In this document: positions 9,864 to 25,141 of the stretch, piece by piece | How positions within the stretch are numbered: position 1 is the first letter of the stretch | Layout: each line of letters begins with the position of its first letter | Assembly: GCA_032622095.1 (NCBI GenBank) | Contig: CP136063.1 | Location: forward strand, 119,184,723 to 119,248,722 | DNA: 64,000 nt | Origin: Siphonodentalium dalli | Taxonomy: Eukaryota; Mollusca; Scaphopoda; Gadilida; Siphonodentaliidae | Direction of reading: 5' to 3' | Translations under genes and position numbers: made by a program | The notes under the pieces: generated by a model | What the model saw: the letters and a program-made list of their open reading frames with translations, nothing else | The model's database searches: none | Told to the model about the DNA's origin: nothing

Positions 9864-12800
9864 AATTTTCAATGGTCTGTAACTTGGACATTTCTCAACC
9901 GATTTCCAAAATTCTTTCAGGAGAATCATTAGTACGTCCTATAGATACACGACAGTAAAAGTAGTTGAAATCATCGAAAAAAAAAAAATCGAAAATTTTG
10001 CCCCCACCCAAACCCCAAAAATATAAGTCCGTTCCTGTTCAAAACTTATTTTCATAGAAAGTTGCTAACAACTAACTGCATATGAGCCCTCGTATCTGGC
10101 TACCTTGAACGTTATAGGCGGACACAGGATATGAAATAAATCGAATTTTGCGAATCATGGGCGACAACTCTGTAGGGAAAGCTCGGACATAAATTATAAT
10201 GCATGGACCCAATAGGGCATACTGAGTTGTGCATACGGTCCAAATTTCAAGTTGCTTCTATTCATACTTTTCGAGATACTGCAACCCCCAGTTTTACACA
10301 TAAAGGGAGATAACTCTGCAAAGCAAGTTAGGACAAAATCCTATATAGACCGATGCACTACAACTATCATTGGGCTATAAACATACCAAAATCCAGCGCT
10401 CTATCTCTCTTACTTCCTGAGATATAAGGGTTATAAAATTGCTTAGTATAATAATAAATAATATTGGAAAAAAATAATAAATTGAATAACAATATACTTC
10501 CATATTAAAATATGGAAGTATAATAAGGGAATCGCGCGGAATTGATTGGAATGTCGATTGTATGGTTCATTGACATTTCTGTGTTCAGTTGGAATGTTCT
10601 GGTATGACCCCCACCCATGCCTCGAAATTTGGTAATGCGGGTAGAAAAATCGCCATATCTTGGCCAATTTTCAAGATTTCGAGCTAATTTTTGCGTCATT
10701 GTGTTCGTATTTGATGTCCCTATAATATTTAGTTGGGTTTTGGTAAGGTATTGTGGCGATATTCTACTATGTAGGCCAATATGTATGTTGTTCAGTGCAT
10801 ACTTTTTGAATATCGTTGGCCTCCATCGACATACTACGGAAAGTGGGTAATTGTTTAGAAGTACTGAAAATTCCCCACCGAATGACACCAAACACGTGAC
10901 GATTGGTTGATGGAAATTAAATTCATAGTGCATCTTCTGTAAACTTGAAAAAAATGAAGGGGCCACAATTTCCACATTTCTCAATCGATTTACAAAATTC
11001 TTTCACGAGTAGCATTAGTACGTCGTATAGATACTTCATAACATTTTTGGTTCAAATCGGAGACAAAAAAAATATGACAATTTTTGCCCCCCTCCCTAAT
11101 ACGGACCAATGTTTTTGGATCTTGGTCAAAATTGCACCATTTCGTCTTCTTTCTATGGATAACACGCTCACATAAACCAAATACAATTCACGTGCGTTGT
11201 CTAGGAGGAGTTTTGTCCACAAGCACTTTCTCCTAAATCGATGTATGAATACAATTTTCAATGGTCTGTAACTTGGACATTTCTCAACCGATTTCCAAAA
11301 TTCTTTCAGGAGAATCATTAGTACGTCCTATAGATACACGACAGTAAAAGTAGTTGAAATCATCGAAAAAAAAAAAATCGAAAATTTTGCCCCCACCCAA
11401 ACCCCAAAAATATAAGTCCGTTCCTGTTCAAAACTTATTTTCATAGAAAGTTGCTAACAACTAACTGCATATGAGCCCTCGTATCTGGCTACCTTGAACG
11501 TTATAGGCGGACACAGGATATGAAATAAATCGAATTTTGCGAATCATGGGCGACAACTCTGTAGGGAAAGCTCGGACATAAATTATAATGCATGGACCCA
11601 ATAGGGCATACTGAGTTGTGCATACGGTCCAAATTTCAAGTTGCTTCTATTCATACTTTTCGAGATACTGCAACCCCCAGTTTTACACATAAAGGGAGAT
11701 AACTCTGCAAAGCAAGTTAGGACAAAATCCTATATAGACCGATGCACTACAACTATCATTGGGCTATAAACATACCAAAATCCAGCGCTCTATCTCTCTT
11801 ACTTCCTGAGATATAAGGGTTATAAAATTGCTTAGTATAATAATAAATAATATTGGAAAAAAATAATAAATTGAATAACAATATACTTCCATATTAAAAT
11901 ATGGAAGTATAATAAGGGAATCGCGCGGAATTGATTGGAATGTCGATTGTATGGTTCATTGACATTTCTGTGTTCAGTTGGAATGTTCTGGTATGACCCC
12001 CACCCATGCCTCGAAATTTGGTAATGCGGGTAGAAAAATCGCCATATCTTGGCCAATTTTCAAGATTTCGAGCTAATTTTTGCGTCATTGTGTTCGTATT
12101 TGATGTCCCTATAATATTTAGTTGGGTTTTGGTAAGGTATTGTGGCGATATTCTACTATGTAGGCCAATATGTATGTTGTTCAGTGCATACTTTTTGAAT
12201 ATCGTTGGCCTCCATCGACATACTACGGAAAGTGGGTAATTGTTTAGAAGTACTGAAAATTCCCCACCGAATGACACCAAACACGTGACGATTGGTTGAT
12301 GGAAATTAAATTCATAGTGCATCTTCTGTAAACTTGAAAAAAATGAAGGGGCCACAATTTCCACATTTCTCAATCGATTTACAAAATTCTTTCACGAGTA
12401 GCATTAGTACGTCGTATAGATACTTCATAACATTTTTGGTTCAAATCGGAGACAAAAAAAATATGACAATTTTTGCCCCCCTCCCTAATACGGACCAATG
12501 TTTTTGGATCTTGGTCAAAATTGCACCATTTCGTCTTCTTTCTATGGATAACACGCTCACATAAACCAAATACAATTCACGTGCGTTGTCTAGGAGGAGT
12601 TTTGTCCACAAGCACTTTCTCCTAAATCGATGTATGAATACAATTTTCAATGGTCTGTAACTTGGACATTTCTCAACCGATTTCCAAAATTCTTTCAGGA
12701 GAATCATTAGTACGTCCTATAGATACACGACAGTAAAAGTAGTTGAAATCATCGAAAAAAAAAAAATCGAAAATTTTGCCCCCACCCAAACCCCAAAAAT

Positions 12801-15800
12801 ATAAGTCCGTTCCTGTTCAAAACTTATTTTCATAGAAAGTTGCTAACAACTAACTGCATATGAGCCCTCGTATCTGGCTACCTTGAACGTTATAGGCGGA
12901 CACAGGATATGAAATAAATCGAATTTTGCGAATCATGGGCGACAACTCTGTAGGGAAAGCTCGGACATAAATTATAATGCATGGACCCAATAGGGCATAC
13001 TGAGTTGTGCATACGGTCCAAATTTCAAGTTGCTTCTATTCATACTTTTCGAGATACTGCAACCCCCAGTTTTACACATAAAGGGAGATAACTCTGCAAA
13101 GCAAGTTAGGACAAAATCCTATATAGACCGATGCACTACAACTATCATTGGGCTATAAACATACCAAAATCCAGCGCTCTATCTCTCTTACTTCCTGAGA
13201 TATAAGGGTTATAAAATTGCTTAGTATAATAATAAATAATATTGGAAAAAAATAATAAATTGAATAACAATATACTTCCATATTAAAATATGGAAGTATA
13301 ATAAGGGAATCGCGCGGAATTGATTGGAATGTCGATTGTATGGTTCATTGACATTTCTGTGTTCAGTTGGAATGTTCTGGTATGACCCCCACCCATGCCT
13401 CGAAATTTGGTAATGCGGGTAGAAAAATCGCCATATCTTGGCCAATTTTCAAGATTTCGAGCTAATTTTTGCGTCATTGTGTTCGTATTTGATGTCCCTA
13501 TAATATTTAGTTGGGTTTTGGTAAGGTATTGTGGCGATATTCTACTATGTAGGCCAATATGTATGTTGTTCAGTGCATACTTTTTGAATATCGTTGGCCT
13601 CCATCGACATACTACGGAAAGTGGGTAATTGTTTAGAAGTACTGAAAATTCCCCACCGAATGACACCAAACACGTGACGATTGGTTGATGGAAATTAAAT
13701 TCATAGTGCATCTTCTGTAAACTTGAAAAAAATGAAGGGGCCACAATTTCCACATTTCTCAATCGATTTACAAAATTCTTTCACGAGTAGCATTAGTACG
13801 TCGTATAGATACTTCATAACATTTTTGGTTCAAATCGGAGACAAAAAAAATATGACAATTTTTGCCCCCCTCCCTAATACGGACCAATGTTTTTGGATCT
13901 TGGTCAAAATTGCACCATTTCGTCTTCTTTCTATGGATAACACGCTCACATAAACCAAATACAATTCACGTGCGTTGTCTAGGAGGAGTTTTGTCCACAA
14001 GCACTTTCTCCTAAATCGATGTATGAATACAATTTTCAATGGTCTGTAACTTGGACATTTCTCAACCGATTTCCAAAATTCTTTCAGGAGAATCATTAGT
14101 ACGTCCTATAGATACACGACAGTAAAAGTAGTTGAAATCATCGAAAAAAAAAAAATCGAAAATTTTGCCCCCACCCAAACCCCAAAAATATAAGTCCGTT
14201 CCTGTTCAAAACTTATTTTCATAGAAAGTTGCTAACAACTAACTGCATATGAGCCCTCGTATCTGGCTACCTTGAACGTTATAGGCGGACACAGGATATG
14301 AAATAAATCGAATTTTGCGAATCATGGGCGACAACTCTGTAGGGAAAGCTCGGACATAAATTATAATGCATGGACCCAATAGGGCATACTGAGTTGTGCA
14401 TACGGTCCAAATTTCAAGTTGCTTCTATTCATACTTTTCGAGATACTGCAACCCCCAGTTTTACACATAAAGGGAGATAACTCTGCAAAGCAAGTTAGGA
14501 CAAAATCCTATATAGACCGATGCACTACAACTATCATTGGGCTATAAACATACCAAAATCCAGCGCTCTATCTCTCTTACTTCCTGAGATATAAGGGTTA
14601 TAAAATTGCTTAGTATAATAATAAATAATATTGGAAAAAAATAATAAATTGAATAACAATATACTTCCATATTAAAATATGGAAGTATAATAAGGGAATC
14701 GCGCGGAATTGATTGGAATGTCGATTGTATGGTTCATTGACATTTCTGTGTTCAGTTGGAATGTTCTGGTATGACCCCCACCCATGCCTCGAAATTTGGT
14801 AATGCGGGTAGAAAAATCGCCATATCTTGGCCAATTTTCAAGATTTCGAGCTAATTTTTGCGTCATTGTGTTCGTATTTGATGTCCCTATAATATTTAGT
14901 TGGGTTTTGGTAAGGTATTGTGGCGATATTCTACTATGTAGGCCAATATGTATGTTGTTCAGTGCATACTTTTTGAATATCGTTGGCCTCCATCGACATA
15001 CTACGGAAAGTGGGTAATTGTTTAGAAGTACTGAAAATTCCCCACCGAATGACACCAAACACGTGACGATTGGTTGATGGAAATTAAATTCATAGTGCAT
15101 CTTCTGTAAACTTGAAAAAAATGAAGGGGCCACAATTTCCACATTTCTCAATCGATTTACAAAATTCTTTCACGAGTAGCATTAGTACGTCGTATAGATA
15201 CTTCATAACATTTTTGGTTCAAATCGGAGACAAAAAAAATATGACAATTTTTGCCCCCCTCCCTAATACGGACCAATGTTTTTGGATCTTGGTCAAAATT
15301 GCACCATTTCGTCTTCTTTCTATGGATAACACGCTCACATAAACCAAATACAATTCACGTGCGTTGTCTAGGAGGAGTTTTGTCCACAAGCACTTTCTCC
15401 TAAATCGATGTATGAATACAATTTTCAATGGTCTGTAACTTGGACATTTCTCAACCGATTTCCAAAATTCTTTCAGGAGAATCATTAGTACGTCCTATAG
15501 ATACACGACAGTAAAAGTAGTTGAAATCATCGAAAAAAAAAAAATCGAAAATTTTGCCCCCACCCAAACCCCAAAAATATAAGTCCGTTCCTGTTCAAAA
15601 CTTATTTTCATAGAAAGTTGCTAACAACTAACTGCATATGAGCCCTCGTATCTGGCTACCTTGAACGTTATAGGCGGACACAGGATATGAAATAAATCGA
15701 ATTTTGCGAATCATGGGCGACAACTCTGTAGGGAAAGCTCGGACATAAATTATAATGCATGGACCCAATAGGGCATACTGAGTTGTGCATACGGTCCAAA

Positions 15801-18800
15801 TTTCAAGTTGCTTCTATTCATACTTTTCGAGATACTGCAACCCCCAGTTTTACACATAAAGGGAGATAACTCTGCAAAGCAAGTTAGGACAAAATCCTAT
15901 ATAGACCGATGCACTACAACTATCATTGGGCTATAAACATACCAAAATCCAGCGCTCTATCTCTCTTACTTCCTGAGATATAAGGGTTATAAAATTGCTT
16001 AGTATAATAATAAATAATATTGGAAAAAAATAATAAATTGAATAACAATATACTTCCATATTAAAATATGGAAGTATAATAAGGGAATCGCGCGGAATTG
16101 ATTGGAATGTCGATTGTATGGTTCATTGACATTTCTGTGTTCAGTTGGAATGTTCTGGTATGACCCCCACCCATGCCTCGAAATTTGGTAATGCGGGTAG
16201 AAAAATCGCCATATCTTGGCCAATTTTCAAGATTTCGAGCTAATTTTTGCGTCATTGTGTTCGTATTTGATGTCCCTATAATATTTAGTTGGGTTTTGGT
16301 AAGGTATTGTGGCGATATTCTACTATGTAGGCCAATATGTATGTTGTTCAGTGCATACTTTTTGAATATCGTTGGCCTCCATCGACATACTACGGAAAGT
16401 GGGTAATTGTTTAGAAGTACTGAAAATTCCCCACCGAATGACACCAAACACGTGACGATTGGTTGATGGAAATTAAATTCATAGTGCATCTTCTGTAAAC
16501 TTGAAAAAAATGAAGGGGCCACAATTTCCACATTTCTCAATCGATTTACAAAATTCTTTCACGAGTAGCATTAGTACGTCGTATAGATACTTCATAACAT
16601 TTTTGGTTCAAATCGGAGACAAAAAAAATATGACAATTTTTGCCCCCCTCCCTAATACGGACCAATGTTTTTGGATCTTGGTCAAAATTGCACCATTTCG
16701 TCTTCTTTCTATGGATAACACGCTCACATAAACCAAATACAATTCACGTGCGTTGTCTAGGAGGAGTTTTGTCCACAAGCACTTTCTCCTAAATCGATGT
16801 ATGAATACAATTTTCAATGGTCTGTAACTTGGACATTTCTCAACCGATTTCCAAAATTCTTTCAGGAGAATCATTAGTACGTCCTATAGATACACGACAG
16901 TAAAAGTAGTTGAAATCATCGAAAAAAAAAAAATCGAAAATTTTGCCCCCACCCAAACCCCAAAAATATAAGTCCGTTCCTGTTCAAAACTTATTTTCAT
17001 AGAAAGTTGCTAACAACTAACTGCATATGAGCCCTCGTATCTGGCTACCTTGAACGTTATAGGCGGACACAGGATATGAAATAAATCGAATTTTGCGAAT
17101 CATGGGCGACAACTCTGTAGGGAAAGCTCGGACATAAATTATAATGCATGGACCCAATAGGGCATACTGAGTTGTGCATACGGTCCAAATTTCAAGTTGC
17201 TTCTATTCATACTTTTCGAGATACTGCAACCCCCAGTTTTACACATAAAGGGAGATAACTCTGCAAAGCAAGTTAGGACAAAATCCTATATAGACCGATG
17301 CACTACAACTATCATTGGGCTATAAACATACCAAAATCCAGCGCTCTATCTCTCTTACTTCCTGAGATATAAGGGTTATAAAATTGCTTAGTATAATAAT
17401 AAATAATATTGGAAAAAAATAATAAATTGAATAACAATATACTTCCATATTAAAATATGGAAGTATAATAAGGGAATCGCGCGGAATTGATTGGAATGTC
17501 GATTGTATGGTTCATTGACATTTCTGTGTTCAGTTGGAATGTTCTGGTATGACCCCCACCCATGCCTCGAAATTTGGTAATGCGGGTAGAAAAATCGCCA
17601 TATCTTGGCCAATTTTCAAGATTTCGAGCTAATTTTTGCGTCATTGTGTTCGTATTTGATGTCCCTATAATATTTAGTTGGGTTTTGGTAAGGTATTGTG
17701 GCGATATTCTACTATGTAGGCCAATATGTATGTTGTTCAGTGCATACTTTTTGAATATCGTTGGCCTCCATCGACATACTACGGAAAGTGGGTAATTGTT
17801 TAGAAGTACTGAAAATTCCCCACCGAATGACACCAAACACGTGACGATTGGTTGATGGAAATTAAATTCATAGTGCATCTTCTGTAAACTTGAAAAAAAT
17901 GAAGGGGCCACAATTTCCACATTTCTCAATCGATTTACAAAATTCTTTCACGAGTAGCATTAGTACGTCGTATAGATACTTCATAACATTTTTGGTTCAA
18001 ATCGGAGACAAAAAAAATATGACAATTTTTGCCCCCCTCCCTAATACGGACCAATGTTTTTGGATCTTGGTCAAAATTGCACCATTTCGTCTTCTTTCTA
18101 TGGATAACACGCTCACATAAACCAAATACAATTCACGTGCGTTGTCTAGGAGGAGTTTTGTCCACAAGCACTTTCTCCTAAATCGATGTATGAATACAAT
18201 TTTCAATGGTCTGTAACTTGGACATTTCTCAACCGATTTCCAAAATTCTTTCAGGAGAATCATTAGTACGTCCTATAGATACACGACAGTAAAAGTAGTT
18301 GAAATCATCGAAAAAAAAAAAATCGAAAATTTTGCCCCCACCCAAACCCCAAAAATATAAGTCCGTTCCTGTTCAAAACTTATTTTCATAGAAAGTTGCT
18401 AACAACTAACTGCATATGAGCCCTCGTATCTGGCTACCTTGAACGTTATAGGCGGACACAGGATATGAAATAAATCGAATTTTGCGAATCATGGGCGACA
18501 ACTCTGTAGGGAAAGCTCGGACATAAATTATAATGCATGGACCCAATAGGGCATACTGAGTTGTGCATACGGTCCAAATTTCAAGTTGCTTCTATTCATA
18601 CTTTTCGAGATACTGCAACCCCCAGTTTTACACATAAAGGGAGATAACTCTGCAAAGCAAGTTAGGACAAAATCCTATATAGACCGATGCACTACAACTA
18701 TCATTGGGCTATAAACATACCAAAATCCAGCGCTCTATCTCTCTTACTTCCTGAGATATAAGGGTTATAAAATTGCTTAGTATAATAATAAATAATATTG

Positions 18801-19586
18801 GAAAAAAATAATAAATTGAATAACAATATACTTCCATATTAAAATATGGAAGTATAATAAGGGAATCGCGCGGAATTGATTGGAATGTCGATTGTATGGT
18901 TCATTGACATTTCTGTGTTCAGTTGGAATGTTCTGGTATGACCCCCACCCATGCCTCGAAATTTGGTAATGCGGGTAGAAAAATCGCCATATCTTGGCCA
19001 ATTTTCAAGATTTCGAGCTAATTTTTGCGTCATTGTGTTCGTATTTGATGTCCCTATAATATTTAGTTGGGTTTTGGTAAGGTATTGTGGCGATATTCTA
19101 CTATGTAGGCCAATATGTATGTTGTTCAGTGCATACTTTTTGAATATCGTTGGCCTCCATCGACATACTACGGAAAGTGGGTAATTGTTTAGAAGTACTG
19201 AAAATTCCCCACCGAATGACACCAAACACGTGACGATTGGTTGATGGAAATTAAATTCATAGTGCATCTTCTGTAAACTTGAAAAAAATGAAGGGGCCAC
19301 AATTTCCACATTTCTCAATCGATTTACAAAATTCTTTCACGAGTAGCATTAGTACGTCGTATAGATACTTCATAACATTTTTGGTTCAAATCGGAGACAA
19401 AAAAAATATGACAATTTTTGCCCCCCTCCCTAATACGGACCAATGTTTTTGGATCTTGGTCAAAATTGCACCATTTCGTCTTCTTTCTATGGATAACACG
19501 CTCACATAAACCAAATACAATTCACGTGCGTTGTCTAGGAGGAGTTTTGTCCACAAGCACTTTCTCCTAAATCGATGTATGAATAC
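9864..19586. repeat. Copies 8-14, consensus
   Basis: Seven units with no difference seen. From the variant at 9594 to the next at 19661 there are about 10.07 kb of perfect periodicity. Confidence 0.92.
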
Positions 19587-20974
19587 AATTTTCAATGGTC
19601 TGTAACTTGGACATTTCTCAACCGATTTCCAAAATTCTTTCAGGAGAATCATTAGTACGTACTATAGATACACGACAGTAAAAGTAGTTGAAATCATCGA
19701 AAAAAAAAAATCGAAAATTTTGCCCCCACCCAAACCCCAAAAATATAAGTCCGTTCCTGTTCAAAACTTATTTTCATAGAAAGTTGCTAACAACTAACTG
19801 CATATGAGCCCTCGTATCTGGCTACCTTGAACGTTATAGGCGGACACAGGATATGAAATAAATCGAATTTTGCGAATCATGGGCGACAACTCTGTAGGGA
19901 AAGCTCGGACATAAATTATAATGCATGGACCCAATAGGGCATACTGAGTTGTGCATACGGTCCAAATTTCAAGTTGCTTCTATTCATACTTTTCGAGATA
20001 CTGCAACCCCCAGTTTTACACATAAAGGGAGATAACTCTGCAAAGCAAGTTAGGACAAAATCCTATATAGACCGATGCACTACAACTATCATTGGGCTAT
20101 AAACATACCAAAATCCAGCGCTCTATCTCTCTTACTTCCTGAGATATAAGGGTTATAAAATTGCTTAGTATAATAATAAATAATATTGGAAAAAAATAAT
20201 AAATTGAATAACAATATACTTCCATATTAAAATATGGAAGTATAATAAGGGAATCGCGCGGAATTGATTGGAATGTCGATTGTATGGTTCATTGACATTT
20301 CTGTGTTCAGTTGGAATGTTCTGGTATGACCCCCACCCATGCCTCGAAATTTGGTAATGCGGGTAGAAAAATCGCCATATCTTGGCCAATTTTCAAGATT
20401 TCGAGCTAATTTTTGCGTCATTGTGTTCGTATTTGATGTCCCTATAATATTTAGTTGGGTTTTGGTAAGGTATTGTGGCGATATTCTACTATGTAGGCCA
20501 ATATGTATGTTGTTCAGTGCATACTTTTTGAATATCGTTGGCCTCCATCGACATACTACGGAAAGTGGGTAATTGTTTAGAAGTACTGAAAATTCCCCAC
20601 CGAATGACACCAAACACGTGACGATTGGTTGATGGAAATTAAATTCATAGTGCATCTTCTGTAAACTTGAAAAAAATGAAGGGGCCACAATTTCCACATT
20701 TCTCAATCGATTTACAAAATTCTTTCACGAGTAGCATTAGTACGTCGTATAGATACTTCATAACATTTTTGGTTCAAATCGGAGACAAAAAAAATATGAC
20801 AATTTTTGCCCCCCTCCCTAATACGGACCAATGTTTTTGGATCTTGGTCAAAATTGCACCATTTCGTCTTCTTTCTATGGATAACACGCTCACATAAACC
20901 AAATACAATTCACGTGCGTTGTCTAGGAGGAGTTTTGTCCACAAGCACTTTCTCCTAAATCGATGTATGAATAC
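19587..20974. repeat. Copy 15, 1388 bp, two variants
   Basis: There is a C-to-A change at 19661 (offset 74), and the A12 tract is shortened to A11 at about 19700-19710. Both are private to this copy. Confidence 0.93.
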
Positions 20975-23752
20975 AATTTTCAATGGTCTGTAACTTGGAC
21001 ATTTCTCAACCGATTTCCAAAATTCTTTCAGGAGAATCATTAGTACGTCCTATAGATACACGACAGTAAAAGTAGTTGAAATCATCGAAAAAAAAAAAAT
21101 CGAAAATTTTGCCCCCACCCAAACCCCAAAAATATAAGTCCGTTCCTGTTCAAAACTTATTTTCATAGAAAGTTGCTAACAACTAACTGCATATGAGCCC
21201 TCGTATCTGGCTACCTTGAACGTTATAGGCGGACACAGGATATGAAATAAATCGAATTTTGCGAATCATGGGCGACAACTCTGTAGGGAAAGCTCGGACA
21301 TAAATTATAATGCATGGACCCAATAGGGCATACTGAGTTGTGCATACGGTCCAAATTTCAAGTTGCTTCTATTCATACTTTTCGAGATACTGCAACCCCC
21401 AGTTTTACACATAAAGGGAGATAACTCTGCAAAGCAAGTTAGGACAAAATCCTATATAGACCGATGCACTACAACTATCATTGGGCTATAAACATACCAA
21501 AATCCAGCGCTCTATCTCTCTTACTTCCTGAGATATAAGGGTTATAAAATTGCTTAGTATAATAATAAATAATATTGGAAAAAAATAATAAATTGAATAA
21601 CAATATACTTCCATATTAAAATATGGAAGTATAATAAGGGAATCGCGCGGAATTGATTGGAATGTCGATTGTATGGTTCATTGACATTTCTGTGTTCAGT
21701 TGGAATGTTCTGGTATGACCCCCACCCATGCCTCGAAATTTGGTAATGCGGGTAGAAAAATCGCCATATCTTGGCCAATTTTCAAGATTTCGAGCTAATT
21801 TTTGCGTCATTGTGTTCGTATTTGATGTCCCTATAATATTTAGTTGGGTTTTGGTAAGGTATTGTGGCGATATTCTACTATGTAGGCCAATATGTATGTT
21901 GTTCAGTGCATACTTTTTGAATATCGTTGGCCTCCATCGACATACTACGGAAAGTGGGTAATTGTTTAGAAGTACTGAAAATTCCCCACCGAATGACACC
22001 AAACACGTGACGATTGGTTGATGGAAATTAAATTCATAGTGCATCTTCTGTAAACTTGAAAAAAATGAAGGGGCCACAATTTCCACATTTCTCAATCGAT
22101 TTACAAAATTCTTTCACGAGTAGCATTAGTACGTCGTATAGATACTTCATAACATTTTTGGTTCAAATCGGAGACAAACAAAATATGACAATTTTTGCCC
22201 CCCTCCCTAATACGGACCAATGTTTTTGGATCTTGGTCAAAATTGCACCATTTCGTCTTCTTTCTATGGATAACACGCTCACATAAACCAAATACAATTC
22301 ACGTGCGTTGTCTAGGAGGAGTTTTGTCCACAAGCACTTTCTCCTAAATCGATGTATGAATACAATTTTCAATGGTCTGTAACTTGGACATTTCTCAACC
22401 GATTTCCAAAATTCTTTCAGGAGAATCATTAGTACGTCCTATAGATACACGACAGTAAAAGTAGTTGAAATCATCGAAAAAAAAAAAATCGAAAATTTTG
22501 CCCCCACCCAAACCCCAAAAATATAAGTCCGTTCCTGTTCAAAACTTATTTTCATAGAAAGTTGCTAACAACTAACTGCATATGAGCCCTCGTATCTGGC
22601 TACCTTGAACGTTATAGGCGGACACAGGATATGAAATAAATCGAATTTTGCGAATCATGGGCGACAACTCTGTAGGGAAAGCTCGGACATAAATTATAAT
22701 GCATGGACCCAATAGGGCATACTGAGTTGTGCATACGGTCCAAATTTCAAGTTGCTTCTATTCATACTTTTCGAGATACTGCAACCCCCAGTTTTACACA
22801 TAAAGGGAGATAACTCTGCAAAGCAAGTTAGGACAAAATCCTATATAGACCGATGCACTACAACTATCATTGGGCTATAAACATACCAAAATCCAGCGCT
22901 CTATCTCTCTTACTTCCTGAGATATAAGGGTTATAAAATTGCTTAGTATAATAATAAATAATATTGGAAAAAAATAATAAATTGAATAACAATATACTTC
23001 CATATTAAAATATGGAAGTATAATAAGGGAATCGCGCGGAATTGATTGGAATGTCGATTGTATGGTTCATTGACATTTCTGTGTTCAGTTGGAATGTTCT
23101 GGTATGACCCCCACCCATGCCTCGAAATTTGGTAATGCGGGTAGAAAAATCGCCATATCTTGGCCAATTTTCAAGATTTCGAGCTAATTTTTGCGTCATT
23201 GTGTTCGTATTTGATGTCCCTATAATATTTAGTTGGGTTTTGGTAAGGTATTGTGGCGATATTCTACTATGTAGGCCAATATGTATGTTGTTCAGTGCAT
23301 ACTTTTTGAATATCGTTGGCCTCCATCGACATACTACGGAAAGTGGGTAATTGTTTAGAAGTACTGAAAATTCCCCACCGAATGACACCAAACACGTGAC
23401 GATTGGTTGATGGAAATTAAATTCATAGTGCATCTTCTGTAAACTTGAAAAAAATGAAGGGGCCACAATTTCCACATTTCTCAATCGATTTACAAAATTC
23501 TTTCACGAGTAGCATTAGTACGTCGTATAGATACTTCATAACATTTTTGGTTCAAATCGGAGACAAACAAAATATGACAATTTTTGCCCCCCTCCCTAAT
23601 ACGGACCAATGTTTTTGGATCTTGGTCAAAATTGCACCATTTCGTCTTCTTTCTATGGATAACACGCTCACATAAACCAAATACAATTCACGTGCGTTGT
23701 CTAGGAGGAGTTTTGTCCACAAGCACTTTCTCCTAAATCGATGTATGAATAC
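20975..23752. repeat. Copies 16-17, offset 1204 C
   Basis: Both carry A-to-C at offset 1204 (22179 and 23568), turning the A8 run in GACAAAAAAAATATG into ACAAACAAAAT. The same change is in copies 18, 30 and 32. Confidence 0.93.
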
Positions 23753-25141
23753 AATTTTCAATGGTCTGTAACTTGGACATTTCTCAACCGATTTCCAAAA
23801 TTCTTTCAGGAGAATCATTAGTACGTCCTATAGATACACGACAGTAAAAGTAGTTGAAATCATCGAAAAAAAAAAATTCGAAAATTTTGCCCCCACCCAA
23901 ACCCCAAAAATATAAGTCCGTTCCTGTTCAAAACTTATTTTCATAGAAAGTTGCTAACAACTAACTGCATATGAGCCCTCGTATCTGGCTACCTTGAACG
24001 TTATAGGCGGACACAGGATATGAAATAAATCGAATTTTGCGAATCATGGGCGACAACTCTGTAGGGAAAGCTCGGACATAAATTATAATGCATGGACCCA
24101 ATAGGGCATACTGAGTTGTGCATACGGTCCAAATTTCAAGTTGCTTCTATTCATACTTTTCGAGATACTGCAACCCCCAGTTTTACACATAAAGGGAGAT
24201 AACTCTGCAAAGCAAGTTAGGACAAAATCCTATATAGACCGATGCACTACAACTATCATTGGGCTATAAACATACCAAAATCCAGCGCTCTATCTCTCTT
24301 ACTTCCTGAGATATAAGGGTTATAAAATTGCTTAGTATAATAATAAATAATATTGGAAAAAAATAATAAATTGAATAACAATATACTTCCATATTAAAAT
24401 ATGGAAGTATAATAAGGGAATCGCGCGGAATTGATTGGAATGTCGATTGTATGGTTCATTGACATTTCTGTGTTCAGTTGGAATGTTCTGGTATGACCCC
24501 CACCCATGCCTCGAAATTTGGTAATGCGGGTAGAAAAATCGCCATATCTTGGCCAATTTTCAAGATTTCGAGCTAATTTTTGCGTCATTGTGTTCGTATT
24601 TGATGTCCCTATAATATTTAGTTGGGTTTTGGTAAGGTATTGTGGCGATATTCTACTATGTAGGCCAATATGTATGTTGTTCAGTGCATACTTTTTGAAT
24701 ATCGTTGGCCTCCATCGACATACTACGGAAAGTGGGTAATTGTTTAGAAGTACTGAAAATTCCCCACCGAATGACACCAAACACGTGACGATTGGTTGAT
24801 GGAAATTAAATTCATAGTGCATCTTCTGTAAACTTGAAAAAAATGAAGGGGCCACAATTTCCACATTTCTCAATCGATTTACAAAATTCTTTCACGAGTA
24901 GCATTAGTACGTCGTATAGATACTTCATAACATTTTTGGTTCAAATCGGAGACAAACAAAATATGACAATTTTTGCCCCCCTCCCTAATACGGACCAATG
25001 TTTTTGGATCTTGGTCAAAATTGCACCATTTCGTCTTCTTTCTATGGATAACACGCTCACATAAACCAAATACAATTCACGTGCGTTGTCTAGGAGGAGT
25101 TTTGTCCACAAGCACTTTCTCCTAAATCGATGTATGAATAC
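23753..25141. repeat. Copy 18, offset 1204 C plus private change
   Basis: It carries 1204 C at 24957, and an A-to-T change at 23877 in the last base of the A12 tract. It begins the ordered series 1204 C, 883 A, 477 A that runs through copies 18-20. Confidence 0.93.
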